A stretch of 64,000 nt of DNA from Poa pratensis (taxonomy: Eukaryota; Streptophyta; Magnoliopsida; Poales; Poaceae), in NCBI GenBank assembly GCA_947311845.1, contig CAMZMU010000071.1, forward strand, positions 23,349,236-23,413,235, written 5' to 3'. Positions 21,364 through 33,418 of this stretch are shown in pieces. The notes beneath the pieces were generated by a model, which did not search any database, was not told the DNA's origin, and saw only the letters and a list, made by a program, of their open reading frames with translations. The position numbers were made by a program, and so were the translations under genes. Within the stretch, counting starts at the first letter, position 1. Each line of letters opens with the position of its first letter.

Positions 21364-24300
21364 ATCACTGTTGACATGACTGATTTCAGCTGTTCAAAGG
21401 CCAATTGTTGCGCTTCTCCCCAATGGAAGTTGTCCTTCTTGAGTGCCTGGTACAGGGGCTGACAAATGAGGGCATATCCCTTGATAAATTTCCGGTAATA
21501 ACCTGACATACCAAGAATTCTTCTCAGCTTCATTACCGTGTCTGGTACTTTCCAGCTGACCATAGCCGATATCTTTGCTGGATCGGTAGCTACCCCATCG
21601 CCCGAAATAATGTGGCCGAGATACTCCACTTGGGACTGACCAAAGCTGCACTTGCTGCCTTTTGCCTTGAGGTTGTTTGCCCTGAGTGTTTCCAGCACTA
21701 TTCTGAGGTGTTGTTCATGCTCTTTGACTGATGGACTATAGACAAGTATGTCGTCGAAGAATACCAGCACGAACTTTCGAAGGAAGGGTGCAAAGATCTT
21801 GTTCATCAGCGCTTGGAAGGTTGCCGGAGCATTCGTTAAGCCGAAGGGCATAACCTTGTATTCATAGTGTCCAAAATGAGTGGAGAATGCTGTCTTGGGA
21901 ATGTCCTCATCTTTCATGCGAATTTGATGATACCCAGACCTTAAGTCTAGCTTGGAAAAAATAGTGGCGCCATGAAGTTCATCCAATAGGTCCTCAATGA
22001 TAGGAATGGGGAACTTATTCTTGATTGTGAGGTCATTCAATCCTCTGTAATCAACACAAAGCCGCCAGGATTTGTCTTTCTTCCTAACCAAGATCACCGG
22101 AGAAGAAAAGGCACTGGTACTCGGTTGTATTTCCTTATTTTGCAGCATCTGTTTGATAATAGTCTCAATTGTTGTTTTCTGGCTATGTGACATTCTATAT
22201 GGTCTGATGTTGGGTGCTTTGGCGTCAGGTAATAGGGGTATAGCATGATCGACTTCCCTTTGCGGTGGGAGGCCTTCAGGAGGTGAGAATATATCTGGAA
22301 ATTCTTGCAAAAGACCTTCCAAGGAATGGTGAACTGGTGCAGTCTCCAAATTTGGTAGCTTGTTTTCAGTTTCTGGCAGGTAATATAATGCATAGCCCAC
22401 TGCATTTTGAGTTAACAGTTTGTTACATTCTTCTGAAGAAATGAGCAAATTGGTAGCTGGTACCAGATGATCAGCAAAGGTGTGTGTACGGTCAGGAGTT
22501 GTAAGAGTGTCCGTCATTGCTAAGAAATCAAAGGTGACTGGGTTATGCTGTTTGAACCAATCAACTCCCAGGATGTCAGCTCCTTGTAACTGCAAGATTC
22601 TGAAGTTGGCTTTGAATTTAACTCCATGAATTGTAAATGGCAGTTGATAGCTACCGAGTCAGATATCAGGGTACCTCCACCAGCTACAGTGACAGATCTT
22701 GGTGTTACTTTTGTCAAAGGAATGTTATGCTTCACGGCAAACTTGTAGTCCATGAATGTGTTTGTACTTCCAGTATCTGCTAAAGCCACTGCTCTTGTGT
22801 TTTTTAGTTGAAGCAATAGTGAGAGGGTTGATTCACTCGGAGTACCCGTATATGCTGCTGGCGAAATTTTCATACAATTTACCATTGCTGGAGGTTGCTG
22901 TTCCTCCTCTTGGACAACAGGGATTTCCACTGGCATTTGAGGTTGCTGCTCCAAGTGATCTTCTGGTTCATCTGGTTCCTCCTCATTGCCCTGCATTGCC
23001 ATGACATTCAAGGCTCGTTGCAGACCTTGACATTGATGTCCCATCACCCAATTTTCAGGGCAGTACCAGCACTTCTTTGGCTCTCTTGGTCGTTCCTGTT
23101 GTCCCTGGTAGGGATATTGCGTTGTGGAGGAATAAACCCTTGCTGAGCTATCGGTGGCCTTCTGATGTTAGAGAGATAGGCTTTCTCATACAGCCGAGCA
23201 TACCAATAAGCGGAAATCAGTGTTGTTGGTTTCTGGCCTTGGACATCGTGCTTAATGTTCTCTTTCAGACCACCCACAAATGTATCCACGAAAAAGTCTT
23301 GTGGCAGATAAGGTCGGTCACGCTTCATTAGTGTCATCCAATTCTCATAGGCATTGATGTATGTGTCCACTGTGGTCACCTGTTTCAGATGCTGAAGCTG
23401 ATCCATTGGGTCAACCGACTGCATATCAGGGAAACGCTCAATCAACACTTTGCACAGGGCGTCCCAACTGATGCTCTTCAAGTCCAAGCCTGCACTGTTA
23501 AGCCAAGTCTTTGCTTGTCCTAGAATGTGTGCTAACCCCCAACGGACTCTTTGGTCTTGTGGTATTCCCACCAAGGTGAAGATATCTTCGCATTCCAGAA
23601 CCCAAGAACGTGGTCCAGTTCCATGGAACAGAGGCAGCTCGACATGTGGAGTTCGAAGCTGAGGTTCTGAATGATGGTGGTGTGGTTCGAAGTGCGTGTT
23701 TTGAGGTGTATTTGGTTGGTTTTCTTGGATAGGAGGTGGTGTTGGTGGTTTGGGTGGGTGTGTGGTTCGGTTTTGGTAGTGATCCTGAGGTGGTGGTGTT
23801 GTATGCTGGATGATTTGGTGGTTCTGGTACGGGTATTGTGGTGGTGCGAAGGTGGGATTGTAGTAGGGGTTGTAGGGTTGGAAAGGAGGGTAGTATGGAA
23901 TTGGCGGACATTGGTACAGATTATAGTAGAATGGTTGGCTCGGTTGTGGTTGTGGTTGTTGTTGGTAATAGCTAGGTTGTGTAGCTGGGTGGTGTACTGG
24001 GTGTAGGTTGTTGGTAGGGTGACGATCTCTGCGGTGTTTGAAGTGCAAGCACTGGTTTTTGGTGCTGGGGCATTTTGTCGAACAGGTGGCGGGGATGGTG
24101 GATGAGGTAGTTGATCCGGTGTGAGATTGCCCAATTGCGGTGGAAAAGGAGGCTGGCGGTCGGTGGTTGGTGTTGGGCTCTCGGTGATGGGTGAAAGGGA
24201 GTGGTTTTGGAGTGGCGGCGGAGTGGAAAAGGGGCGCTTTTGAGCAGCCGCCGAAGGTTCTCCGTCCGTGGTCTGTCCTGTTCTTGCTGCAGGTGCAAAC

Positions 24301-24584
24301 GACATGGCCATGGACGACATCAAAGAGGTGAGCTTAGCGACATCACCTTGGAGAGCGGTAAGCGCCGCCGTGGAGCTGGTCTGGTGCAGATCCAGCCGCC
24401 TGCTGATGTCGAGAACTTCCTCATCGCGCCGGGTCTGCTGTTCACGCCGCGCCGCGTCTTCTTCGGCTGCGGCAGCCATGTACGCGGCGTGAGCCTGAGT
24501 CAGGACCTCGGCGTCGTCTTGCTGTTCGACCGCGGCAGAGCGCTCACACGAAGCCGAGCGGGAACGGCGTGTCGGCATCGTCAA
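21364..24584 (-). pseudogene. Gypsy gag-pol remnant, element E
   Basis: Minus strand, in order: gag N-terminus from 24,584; a Pro/Gln/Tyr-rich linker (about 24,040-23,680); capsid-type gag (about 23,660-23,100, with PRSWVLECEDIFTL); a zinc knuckle CWYCPENWVMGHQC near 23,040; retropepsin with catalytic ADTGSTNTF near 22,770; and reverse transcriptase 22,400-21,600 with KLDLRSGYHQIRM and the catalytic FFDDILVYS. The frame shifts at about 24,000, 23,060 and 22,600. The sequence stops at 21,364 just after the RT, at the start of RNase H, where the second-family LTR begins; integrase and 3' LTR are missing. Domain order and residues resemble element F, so the two are related families. Confidence 0.85.
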
Positions 24585-24699
24585 GGTAGGGATTGGAGAG
24601 GGATTTTACCGCAGGATCCTATGATCCAGGAACCTAAAGAACTCGTGCTCGCCGCTCGGAGCAGAGAAGGGAAGGGAGGGTGGGAATCGTCCGAGCGAT

Positions 24700-25005
24700 C
24701 GCTGGCTCTGGTACCACCGTGTCAGGACCCGATGGCCACCGACAATTCATTGATCAGCAAAGGAAGAAAATTGGAGCTCGGGTGCTAAAAAATTACTGGT
24801 AAGGAAATAAAATGGATAAATTGGGAAATAACAAGATAACTAAATTTGGGTTTTGGAATTGCTTGATCCTCCCCACCTGCCCTTTATATCGAAAGGCAGG
24901 CTCAAGCAAAGTTACAAACAAGTCCTAGGTGCTGCTGAAGTACAGCGGTAAAGCTTGAGGGTAAAATGGTAAACTTCAAACAACATCTGGACCGTCTGAT
25001 CGACA
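24700..25005 (-). mobile_element. 5' LTR and primer site of element E
   Basis: The LTR (24,720-25,005, about 286 bp) has TGTC...GACA ends. It contains a TATA-like CGATATAAAGGGC on the minus strand around 24,880. The adjoining 24,700-24,716 reads TGGTACCAGAGCCAGCG on the minus strand, one base off the usual initiator tRNA-Met PBS. The outer LTR end was chosen from the GACA terminus because no second LTR is present for comparison. Confidence 0.6.
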
Positions 25006-25029
25006 GTGGTATTCATCTCAGCCGTTTAG

Positions 25030-25235
25030 GCTAGTTTGGATGGCAAGCAGTTAACTGAAGCAGGATTGGTCCTAACAGTGGGCTGGGCTGAATTCCCTCC
25101 CGGGATGACGAAAAGTTGCTGGGCTGTAAAAACTACCCCGCCAGGCTGGAAAACCAGGCTTGGGCCCAATCCAGACGAATCCCTGCCTCCAGGGGTTAAC
25201 CGAACGAGGCCTACGGGTGCTCTTATAGGCTAGAA
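25030..25235 (+). repeat. Dispersed repeat, copy 1 (MITE-like)
   Basis: The run CTGAATTCCCTCCCGGG ... GGTTAACCGAACGAGGCCTA matches 43,870-44,012 in the same orientation with scattered differences. Its outer part (GAGGCCTACGGGTGCTCTTA) resembles Tourist/Harbinger-type MITE ends, but no clean duplication was found. It ends about 150 bases before the GC-rich leader of the three-domain gene, so it may contribute to the proximal promoter. Confidence 0.6.
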
Positions 25236-25239
25236 GAAG

Positions 25240-25831
25240 AGCTGCCGGCTCCGTCTCGGTCCGCCCGGGTGGTACCATCACCCTCCCCCCGTCGCCTCAG
25301 GTCCCAGATCTGCCGCCGGAGGCGAGACGTCGTGGCCGCCGCCGGCGCCCCCGCGCCTCAAACTCTCCCCCCTGGCCTCCCACGTAAGGAAAGTCCCAGA
25401 TCTGACGGTAGAAGCGAGAACTCTCCGCGGACCCACGATTTCTTTTTGGGTACGAGCATACGCTTTAGATCTATTTTATTTATTTAGCACTGATTTCGGC
25501 GCATTCCCTTTTCTTGAGCAATATGATTCTACTCGCCAGAGTGCTTGTGCTTTTCATGCGATGTCGTATCTTGGATTGTTGTTCCTCTTTTTTTCTTCGT
25601 TGGGATCTCATCCCATTATTTGTAAATTGGGCATTTGATCCCTTTATTTTTGCCAAAACCCAACTGTGGTTTTTGGTTGAATTTTATCTTTGGGGGTTAG
25701 CGTCGCTTTTGTGAGGTCGAGATGTCGGCCCTTTGGTATTTAATAATTGTGCTACTGTTCAAAACTATTACAATGAACTCTTTACGACGTCTGAAAGTTT
25801 GGCTTTTTTCGTTTTCTGAAGGGTTTGAAGT
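25240..25831 (+). promoter_or_regulatory. Probable 5' leader exon and first intron of the three-domain gene
   Basis: A GC-rich block (25,240-25,383) ends in a good donor, CAC/GTAAGG at 25,383/25,384. An acceptor-like CTGAAG lies at about 25,820, 11 bases before the ATG at 25,832. This is the usual grass arrangement of an intron in the 5' untranslated region. I could not identify a TATA box or start site with confidence. Confidence 0.45.
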
Positions 25832-28800
25832 ATGAAGAAAATCAAGAGAAGAGATGTTCCAAGTACAACAAGGAGCAGTAAGTCATTGCTGTCAACCTTC
25901 GCACCTTTATTTTCTGCGCTTATTTGTATAGTTTTTTCGAAAACGTTCACAACTATGCTCTATAATGCTTCTGTAACTCAACTGTGCTCGATTATGCTCC
26001 TGTAACTAGGAAACTTGCGGTTGAACAAGGCATCCATGAGATTTGTTCCTGGCGATTTTCCCAGTCAAGAACTTGCTGCAGAGTTGTCTCCAAGCATTGT
26101 ATCGCTTGTCTCATTTGATGGTGATTGTACTATATGCACATTACTTTTCCATCTTGTGTATTTAAGATCATGACTGAAGTCCTGTCCTTGTGTAGGTGAA
26201 GAGATCCATTCTGTATGCACAGGCATAGTCGTCCGAAATGATCAATTTGGCGTATCTTTGGTGACATCTAAAGATTTGGTTACACCTAGAGGTTTGGTTA
26301 CAACCGAACATTCAAGTTTTTTCCGTACATTAAAGGTTGGTGTTGCCAATTTTTCTGCACTTCCTTACGGGCCCGTCAGATTTTATTTTTCAGCTAGCCA
26401 AGAAGGCTAATTTGTACACTGTCAGCAATATGACAGAAACCGAAAATGAAACAAAGAGGTCTATCGACCAAAAGAGAACTAGCAAAACACCTACATCGAA
26501 TCTAATCACATTGTATCTTTGCTTGCTGATTCAAGATGTCTGTTATCATTTGCTAATCATTTGTATACCTGTTCTCTTGTTGTGTTGTTACAGATAAAAG
26601 TGCATCTACCAAATGGGAAAGCGTGAATGCAGCTGTGCAGGACGACACTGTAGCTTGCAATGTGCTTTTTGTAACCACCAAGTCCAGCCCTGATTTTCGC
26701 CCAGCATGTCTTGGTAAAAAAATGCAAGTTGAGCATTCCACTCAGTTACTAGCTGCAAGTTTATACTCCAACCCTATGTCAGACAATTTTTTGGTCACAA
26801 CTGGGAAACTGACTGAAGGTCCAATTGAAGTTGAAAGCCGTGGAATCATGTGGTCCACCTGCATGATCACTGAGGTGCTCTGTCAATCTATGTTCTATTT
26901 TTTCCAACTGTCTTTTCTTTTAAGGCATAACATATTTTATTTTGTGCTAGTTTGGAAGCGGTGGACCTCTTGTTGATTTATGTGGGAATCTTGTCGGGAT
27001 GAACCTCCGTATGAAAGAGGGAATAACCCCATTTGTACCAGCAAAGTTGATTATTGAATATATGGACAATCTTGGGTTCTGGTATGTCATCTATACTTTA
27101 ATCGTTCCGATGAAAAATACAAACACAGAACGTGTTATGCAGTCTATGGGTGTGTCTGTTTTCAACCAAAGCTGGTTAGATAAAAAAAGTTGACTGGCCC
27201 ACCTGATTTGATTGGTCTTTGGAATGACGTCAAAAGTTTGGCTCGCGTAGCCCTAGGTGCACCTGTTTTTCTAACTATTTAAACAGGCTAGTTGTATCTA
27301 TCGGGGACATTCACATCTTACGATGTTCAAACCCTGGCCATCTTAGGGCGAGCGACTTTAGTAGAGATCTTCCATTAATGCACTATGTTAGATGAGTCAA
27401 GCCCAACCGCACTCTTGTAGCCCAGTTCATCTGGCTGCCGTGACCAGAGGGTGTGGGAAAACTCAGCCAAAAATAGGCTTCACAGCTCTCCCGTGCTTCT
27501 TTGTGGGTCTCCTTTGCCGGTCAGTGCTGCTGCTCAACTGGTGACAGGAGCCGGATAGTCACGTCTTACCTGCAGATCTGAACACATAAGGAAACGTTTT
27601 TTACAAGTGTCCGTCCAATTAATCCTGTCTAGCACAGCCCATAGTAGGCCAACACACCTCACTAATCATTTTCTAAAAAAGGTGGCCAGGAGTTCAAAGG
27701 ATGATGAGTTGATGACTATTTGTTGTTCTTCCAGTTTGATTATAGTTGGATTAGTTAGTCATGTTGATTGTTGTTGGTGATGACCATGTCTCACTTTGAA
27801 CGGTGACATATGTGCTGGACATCTGTATTTATTTACATGATCGCATATTTCAAGTTTTTATTGGCTCATCATGAAAATGGATTTGGATCAAACAGCACTA
27901 GTCAAACCAACTTCCTAGTCATTTGCCAAGCAAGTTGGCTGCAAACCAATCAGAGACCTATAATTTTTGCCAAAAATTTAGCAGGTATAATATTAATAAT
28001 CCAAACAACATCAACTTAGCAAAATATTGGTCATTGCTTTGGTCATCATGCCAAAGTTTTGGTTGGGCTTATTAATCAGGTCTCGAAACAAACACATCCT
28101 CAAGTATTGATAAATAACCTATGCATCATGAAAGTTTACTACCTTCTGCCGCAGGAACTATTTGGAGAATATTCCAACACCATTGAACTTCAGTTCAGAA
28201 GGTGAGCTAAGCACAATCACTCCTTTGTAATTCTTATACTAGCATATGTCGTGCTGAAGTATGCATATATGAATTCAGTCTCGTGTCCATTATAGGTGTA
28301 GGTACTTCAAGTCTGGATACCATTATAAGTAGGTCAAGTCAAAATGGCTCAAGTGAGGGAACTGAAAATAAGAACCAGGAGTGTTATGCATTTCCTAACC
28401 ATGGGGCTGATGGCGAATGGCGTGACCTCGACCAAGAACTTGCTTCAGAGTTGTCTCCTAGAATTGTCTCCCTTGCTTCATTTGATGGTGAGTATACTAC
28501 TATATGCACATTTCCCATGTCTGCATTTAGCCATCAGTTGTTAATGACTGAAATTAATGATGTTATGTAGGAGAGGCATTGCATTCTGAATGCACAGGCA
28601 CTGTTATTGACAGAAAACTGTCTTCTGCCTCTTTTCTGACGACGGGAAGTTTGTTTGGATCAGTACATCAAGATCTCTGGCGCGATTTGACAGTTTGTGT
28701 TGCCAATTTTTCTGTGCTGTGTCCACTTATTTATGATATAGATACAATGGTTGCGCATAACATTTGTTTTGCTTTGCTGTATCATTACAGATCAAAGTAC

Positions 28801-31800
28801 GCCTTCCAAATGGCGAAGTGGTCCATGGGCAGTTCGTGTATTATTCGGGTCCTTACAGTTTATCTGTTGTGATCACCCATTCCTTGCCGCACTCCCTTGA
28901 TCTTCGTGTATCATTTCGTGGCGACGACACTCAAGTTGAGTCATCTGGAGAGTTACTAGCTGTAATGCGGTGCTTTGACTCAGGCAAATTAATGTCCACG
29001 AGAGGGTCACTGACAGCTGGAATTCATGAGGAAGGATGTAAACTGTCCACATGCAAAATCATTGAGGTGAGCTGTTGATATCTCCGTCTGATTTTTCTAC
29101 ATGGTTGAGGTCAACAATTGTACAGTAGATTCGTGATATTAGGGTCATATTATTTATCATTATTATGGGCACTGAACTTTTTGATGCCCTAGAATTACCA
29201 TTTTTTCTGTATGTGTGGTAGGCTGAGCGTTAGTCAATTTTTGTGCTAGGCTGCCAGTGGAGGACCGCTTGTTGATTGTGATGGGAATATTGTTGGCATC
29301 AACTACTATGGTGGGGAAATAAATCCCTTCCTACCAAGTAATCTTATTTTAAAATGCTTGGGGCCTGATTTATACTGGTAAGGTTGAATCCCCGCATTTA
29401 TGATGAACAGCTTTTCCAGTTGGCTTACTGTCCTTTGCTATTTAAACTCTTCAACACAGTATGCAAATTGGTTGAGAAGACATTATGTATGCACTAGGTC
29501 TCTTGACAGAAGTGCAGATGTGTAGAATAATTCGAATTAATGAAAGTATTGTGTGCATGAAAATATGATATGCATTTTTCCTGTGATTTCCACTGGCCGT
29601 GCCGGATTTCAGGCGGAGGTTCACTGGTCTGTGAAATAATACGGGGCTCATTGGTTAAAATACAGTCAACCAAGCGTGCCCTAGGGTGTGTTCGGTTTGA
29701 GGTCAAGCAGGAACGTGCTGAGATATCCATGTCCACATTGATGGGTATATCCCTTTTTTCGTGGTTCGATAAGAGGGATGAGGCAGTTTTTTCTTGGGTA
29801 GAAGGTTGTTAGGTGGGTAGGATGAACCTTTTTTTATTTGCTTGACCTTTTTGTCAGGAGGTGATGAGATTTACTCCTTTTTGCATTTGATTTCAGCGAT
29901 ATATAAGTTTCGCAAGTTGGCATCTTTGTTTTGTTGTCCATCAACAATGCAAAATTGGTAAACATGTAACTTTAAAATGACATGAAATACAATTTAACCA
30001 ATATTACAACCATTGTTTGTGTAGACAATGTCATACGTAATTTTACACTCTATCGAAGAAGTAAAGGAATAACCATCAAGATGGTTTTGCGTAATCCCAT
30101 TATCCCAAGTCTCTCTTCAATTTAAAGACTCAATTCTCTCAGCAGAGGTCTTATCCTATCACTTATGCTTGAGCTGCTGCTGGCGCTGGCAATATCTGTG
30201 ACTGTTTGAACGTGCAAGTTGCTACCCACACATTCAGTCGCAAGCAAAATGTGACTTAAACACCACTCAGTAGTTCCTAAGTGGCCAAGTACACTACACT
30301 TCCGTATAGGCAATCTTGCATCCATCCCTGTAAGCATGAAAAGAAACTACAATGTTGCTCATTTTCTTGCAATGGGTACTATTATTTATTCTTGCTTCCA
30401 CTCTAGTACATTACACTGTGCTATTGTTCTTGTTGCAGAACGGTGCTGCTCATTTTCTATATTTTTATTTTCTCGTGAACTCTGTTTTTTCGATCATGGC
30501 CATTCCTGCTGTTTGAGTTATTTAACATCCATGCCTAAAAATGACCCTTCAGTTTTGCATCAATTACTACATTCAGGTCTGCAAGTGAACGGAATCGTTG
30601 CAGTACAAAGATTAAAAAATCTTCCACACCTCATAGCGACGGTCCAAAAGGTAAGCTAAGCACAATCACCCTTAAGACGATATGCACTAGCAAGCAGTTC
30701 TTCCTCATTTTCTAGCGTTACTTACCAATCATATTTTGGTTCCTCCAGCGCTGCGCAAGAGAACAAAATCTTCCACACCTCATAGCGACGGTCCAAAAGG
30801 TAAGCTAAGCACAATCACCCTTGTGACGATATGCACTAGCAAGCAGTTCTTCCTCATTTTCTAGCGTTACTTACCAATCATATTTTGGTTCCCCCAGCGC
30901 TGCGCAAGGCTAGTTTAATTTAATGGTTGTAGTTGTTCCCAACAATGACTTCTGCTAAGCTTTTGATCGTCACTGGATCACTAATTGTTTAATCTTTTTG
31001 CAGTACGCACTGATGATGAACTTAGGCTTATACTTGCACCCTGGCGACCTGATGGTGAGTAGGTTCTTTGATCTTTTCAATCATTATTGCACGGTGAATT
31101 GCTTCAACTTAGTTGCATCAGCATCCGTTTTGACTATGCTGATCGTTACTAATACGTTGTCATGAATCACTTTAACCTGTTGCACCAGCATTTAAAAATA
31201 AAGTAAATGGGTTCTTAGAAGATTTTGGTTATCCCTTGCCAAGTTTTGCTGACGGTGAGTAGTTGCTATCTATCGTGATTTCTGTTGCCTGCTGTGTCAA
31301 TTTTTGACAGCTTTCTTCCGACTCCTCAACTGATGTGCCATGCTTATTTAACCAGATGGCATGTACTTGAAGTGGGATTTTGAAGAGGGATTTGGCGGAG
31401 ATATTTGTTGTGAACCCACTAAGAGAGTTACTTCAAAGATGTCTCGAAGTGTTGTGGCACTTGCCTCCTTCCTCCGTGTAGAAAAAACTGGTAGTTCTGG
31501 GGAATTCATAAAGGGTGCAAGAAAGTTTGCTTGCACAGGTGTATTTATTGGATGCGATGGATCCACTACAAGGATTCTGACCTCAGCAAGTTTGATTAGA
31601 AGTTCTGGTGATGAAAAGGACATTCATCCTGAATGGATGGTTGGTGCTCCTAGTCATTATTACCGTATTTACTTGTTCATTACTAGCTTATTTTACCTGT
31701 TCATTTATGATACTGTAAGTCTCGCTTCATTATTGCAGATTGAAGTGTGCCTTCCAAGTAAGCGACGTGTCGATGGGAAATTGCAATACTATAATTTAGA

Positions 31801-33135
31801 GGATAATGTGGCTATTGTTAGCATCAAGGATGCCCGCAGTTGTCGTGCACCAGAACTCGATGTAACCTCTCAATCTGAGGTTGGAGCTCAGGTAGTAGCT
31901 CTAGGCCGTGGCTTTAAATCAGGCAAGTTAATGGCCACAACCGGGGCTGTGACAGGCAAACGTAGAAAAGTTGGCTGCAGAGTGCTTCAAATATCCACAT
32001 GTAAAATCACCAAGGTACACACTGTTGACTTCTCTCGTCTCTTTCCACCTGTTGGAGGTAAATAGTCTATGAGAGTATGAACTATGAGTGACCCATTTTT
32101 TCTTATGTAATCTTTTGTTGCCTCTTCATTGTTGTGCTATAGGCTGGGATTGGAGGCCCCCTTGTTGATTTTGATGGGAACTTTGTCGGCATGAACTTTT
32201 ATGGCATGGAACAAACTCCTTACCTACCAAGGGTTAGAATCCTGGAACACATAGAGCGTTTTAATGGAGAGTGGTAAGCCCCGTATCCTCATGTTATATA
32301 TAGTTTTCCTCAGTCTGTTGCAAGTGCTCGAAGTGCTTGTGAAGTACACAGCATTCAGGTGTTGGGGAGTGGGCTCCTGAGATCCTTTTGATCACCAGTA
32401 TCTAAATTTCAGGAGATATGGTGTGGAATTGATAATAGCGAATTTGGATTAGGTGGTTAATCTATCTTTGACATAGTATTAGCAGTTTGAATAAGAACCA
32501 ACGTGTCTTATTGTGGACCTTTTGAGCTGATTTGATATTTCGTAGATTTTATGTTGTTTGGAAATAATGGCAATATTGATCACCAGCTTATCTATTTTAC
32601 CAGCCTTGAATAATGTGCTGGAGTTCTTTAGGGTTGGCAGAGCTGCTTAGTAGGTGCTGTCTTTGCTTCCCTTTGTAGATAATTCGATATTGAGCTACAG
32701 TTCACCATGCACTGTTGAACTGATTTGATATTATGTAGGTCTCATCTTGTTTGGAAATATATGATAATATTGATGCGCTCAATTGGACCTTGGTCTCTTT
32801 ACTCTAGCAGCTGTTAAAGTTAAAACTTAGGCCAGGCATAAGCCAACCATCAACATACAGCATCATGCGTATCTGATTCAATTATTTGTGGACGCTGAAA
32901 GTCTTATATTACTATTTGGTTTATCTGTAGGGATGTTCCTGTCGAGACTCCAGACAAGTTTCCTAGGTAATTGTATCCTCGTGACCGTCTCAGTACATTT
33001 TGTTCCACACAAATTGTTCACCTTCTGACCTTTATTTTTTCCATCCACAGCTGGCCCGTGCCTGACCCAGAATGGTTTTATCCGTCTCGTTACCGTCGTC
33101 CCGAACCTTGTTATGCAGAATTTGTGTTAGACTAA
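25832..33135 (+). CDS. Three-domain trypsin/HtrA-like protein, probable pseudoprotease (about 843 aa)
   Basis: Proposed coding exons: 25832-25877, 26010-26120, 26196-26335 (or 26339), 26594-26874, 26951-27081, 28155-28201, 28296-28487, 28571-28692, 28791-29066, 29250-29377, 30577-30650, 30749-30799, 31004-31054, 31189-31254, 31356-31639, 31739-32014, 32143-32273, 32931-32966, 33051-33135. Nearly all have GT/AG borders and matching phases. Three modules repeat the same exon pattern: SIVSLVSFDG, RIVSLASFDG and SVVALASFLR at their starts; IKV[HR]LPNG-type strands; and GGPLVD at the catalytic-serine loop. The family is the PA-clan Trypsin_2/HtrA fold without PDZ. The serine persists in modules 1 (FGSGGPL) and 2 (AASGGPL) and is Ile in 3 (AGIGGPL). 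The histidine position (TAAH in active enzymes) reads VTSKDL, LTTGSL and LTSASL. A basic KKIKRR at the N-terminus could be nuclear. Exon 5 is one base out of frame unless the alternative donor is used. Function unknown; binding rather than cleavage is inferred. Confidence 0.75.
27082..28154 (+). other. Long intron between modules 1 and 2
   Basis: It begins GTATGT after a codon for Phe-Trp and ends CGCAG. The 1.07-kb interior is ordinary AT-leaning sequence without a frame of note or a bounded element. The comparable intron between modules 2 and 3 (29,378-30,576) begins GTAAGG and ends TTCAG; it holds a minus-strand frame at 30,122-30,337 that I do not recognise. Confidence 0.6.
30617..30914 (+). 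repeat. 149-bp tandem duplication containing a 51-bp exon
   Basis: The block from AATCTTCCACACCTC through the donor GTAAGC and the following intron to CCAGCGCTGCGCAAG occurs twice at a spacing of 149 bases with very few differences. Each copy supplies KSSTPHSDGPK followed by a donor. The second copy is an exact 17-codon exon (30,749-30,799) bordered by CTCCAG and GTAAGC, in phase with both neighbours. Confidence 0.85.
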
Positions 33136-33418
33136 AAGTGTTTGCTTGTATGTTATGTGAACAGAATCTGGGTAGAAGTCTTGTTCTTGTACTTTATTTT
33201 AACAGAATCAGAGTAATAGTGCTGTGCCTTCTTATTTAGACATCCATATACTGCATTGGACAATAGTGTGGTGGTCATCTGTTTTTCAGTTTGCGCACAT
33301 ACATATTTTTCAGCCAATAGGTGCCACATGTACATGTGCTATTATTATTTGCGCTGAACCTCAGAAGCTCCACCACCTCTAGACCCTACTTTCTTTTAGC
33401 TGAATGACAGGGATTTTA
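33136..33418. other. 3' flank of the three-domain gene
   Basis: Downstream of the TAA at 33,133 is AT-rich sequence with possible polyadenylation signals. I see no gene in it. Confidence 0.4.

Noticed and set aside
23671..24006. Plus-strand frame rich in Trp and Val
   Set aside because: It is the antisense of the Pro/Gln/Tyr-rich gag linker of element E.
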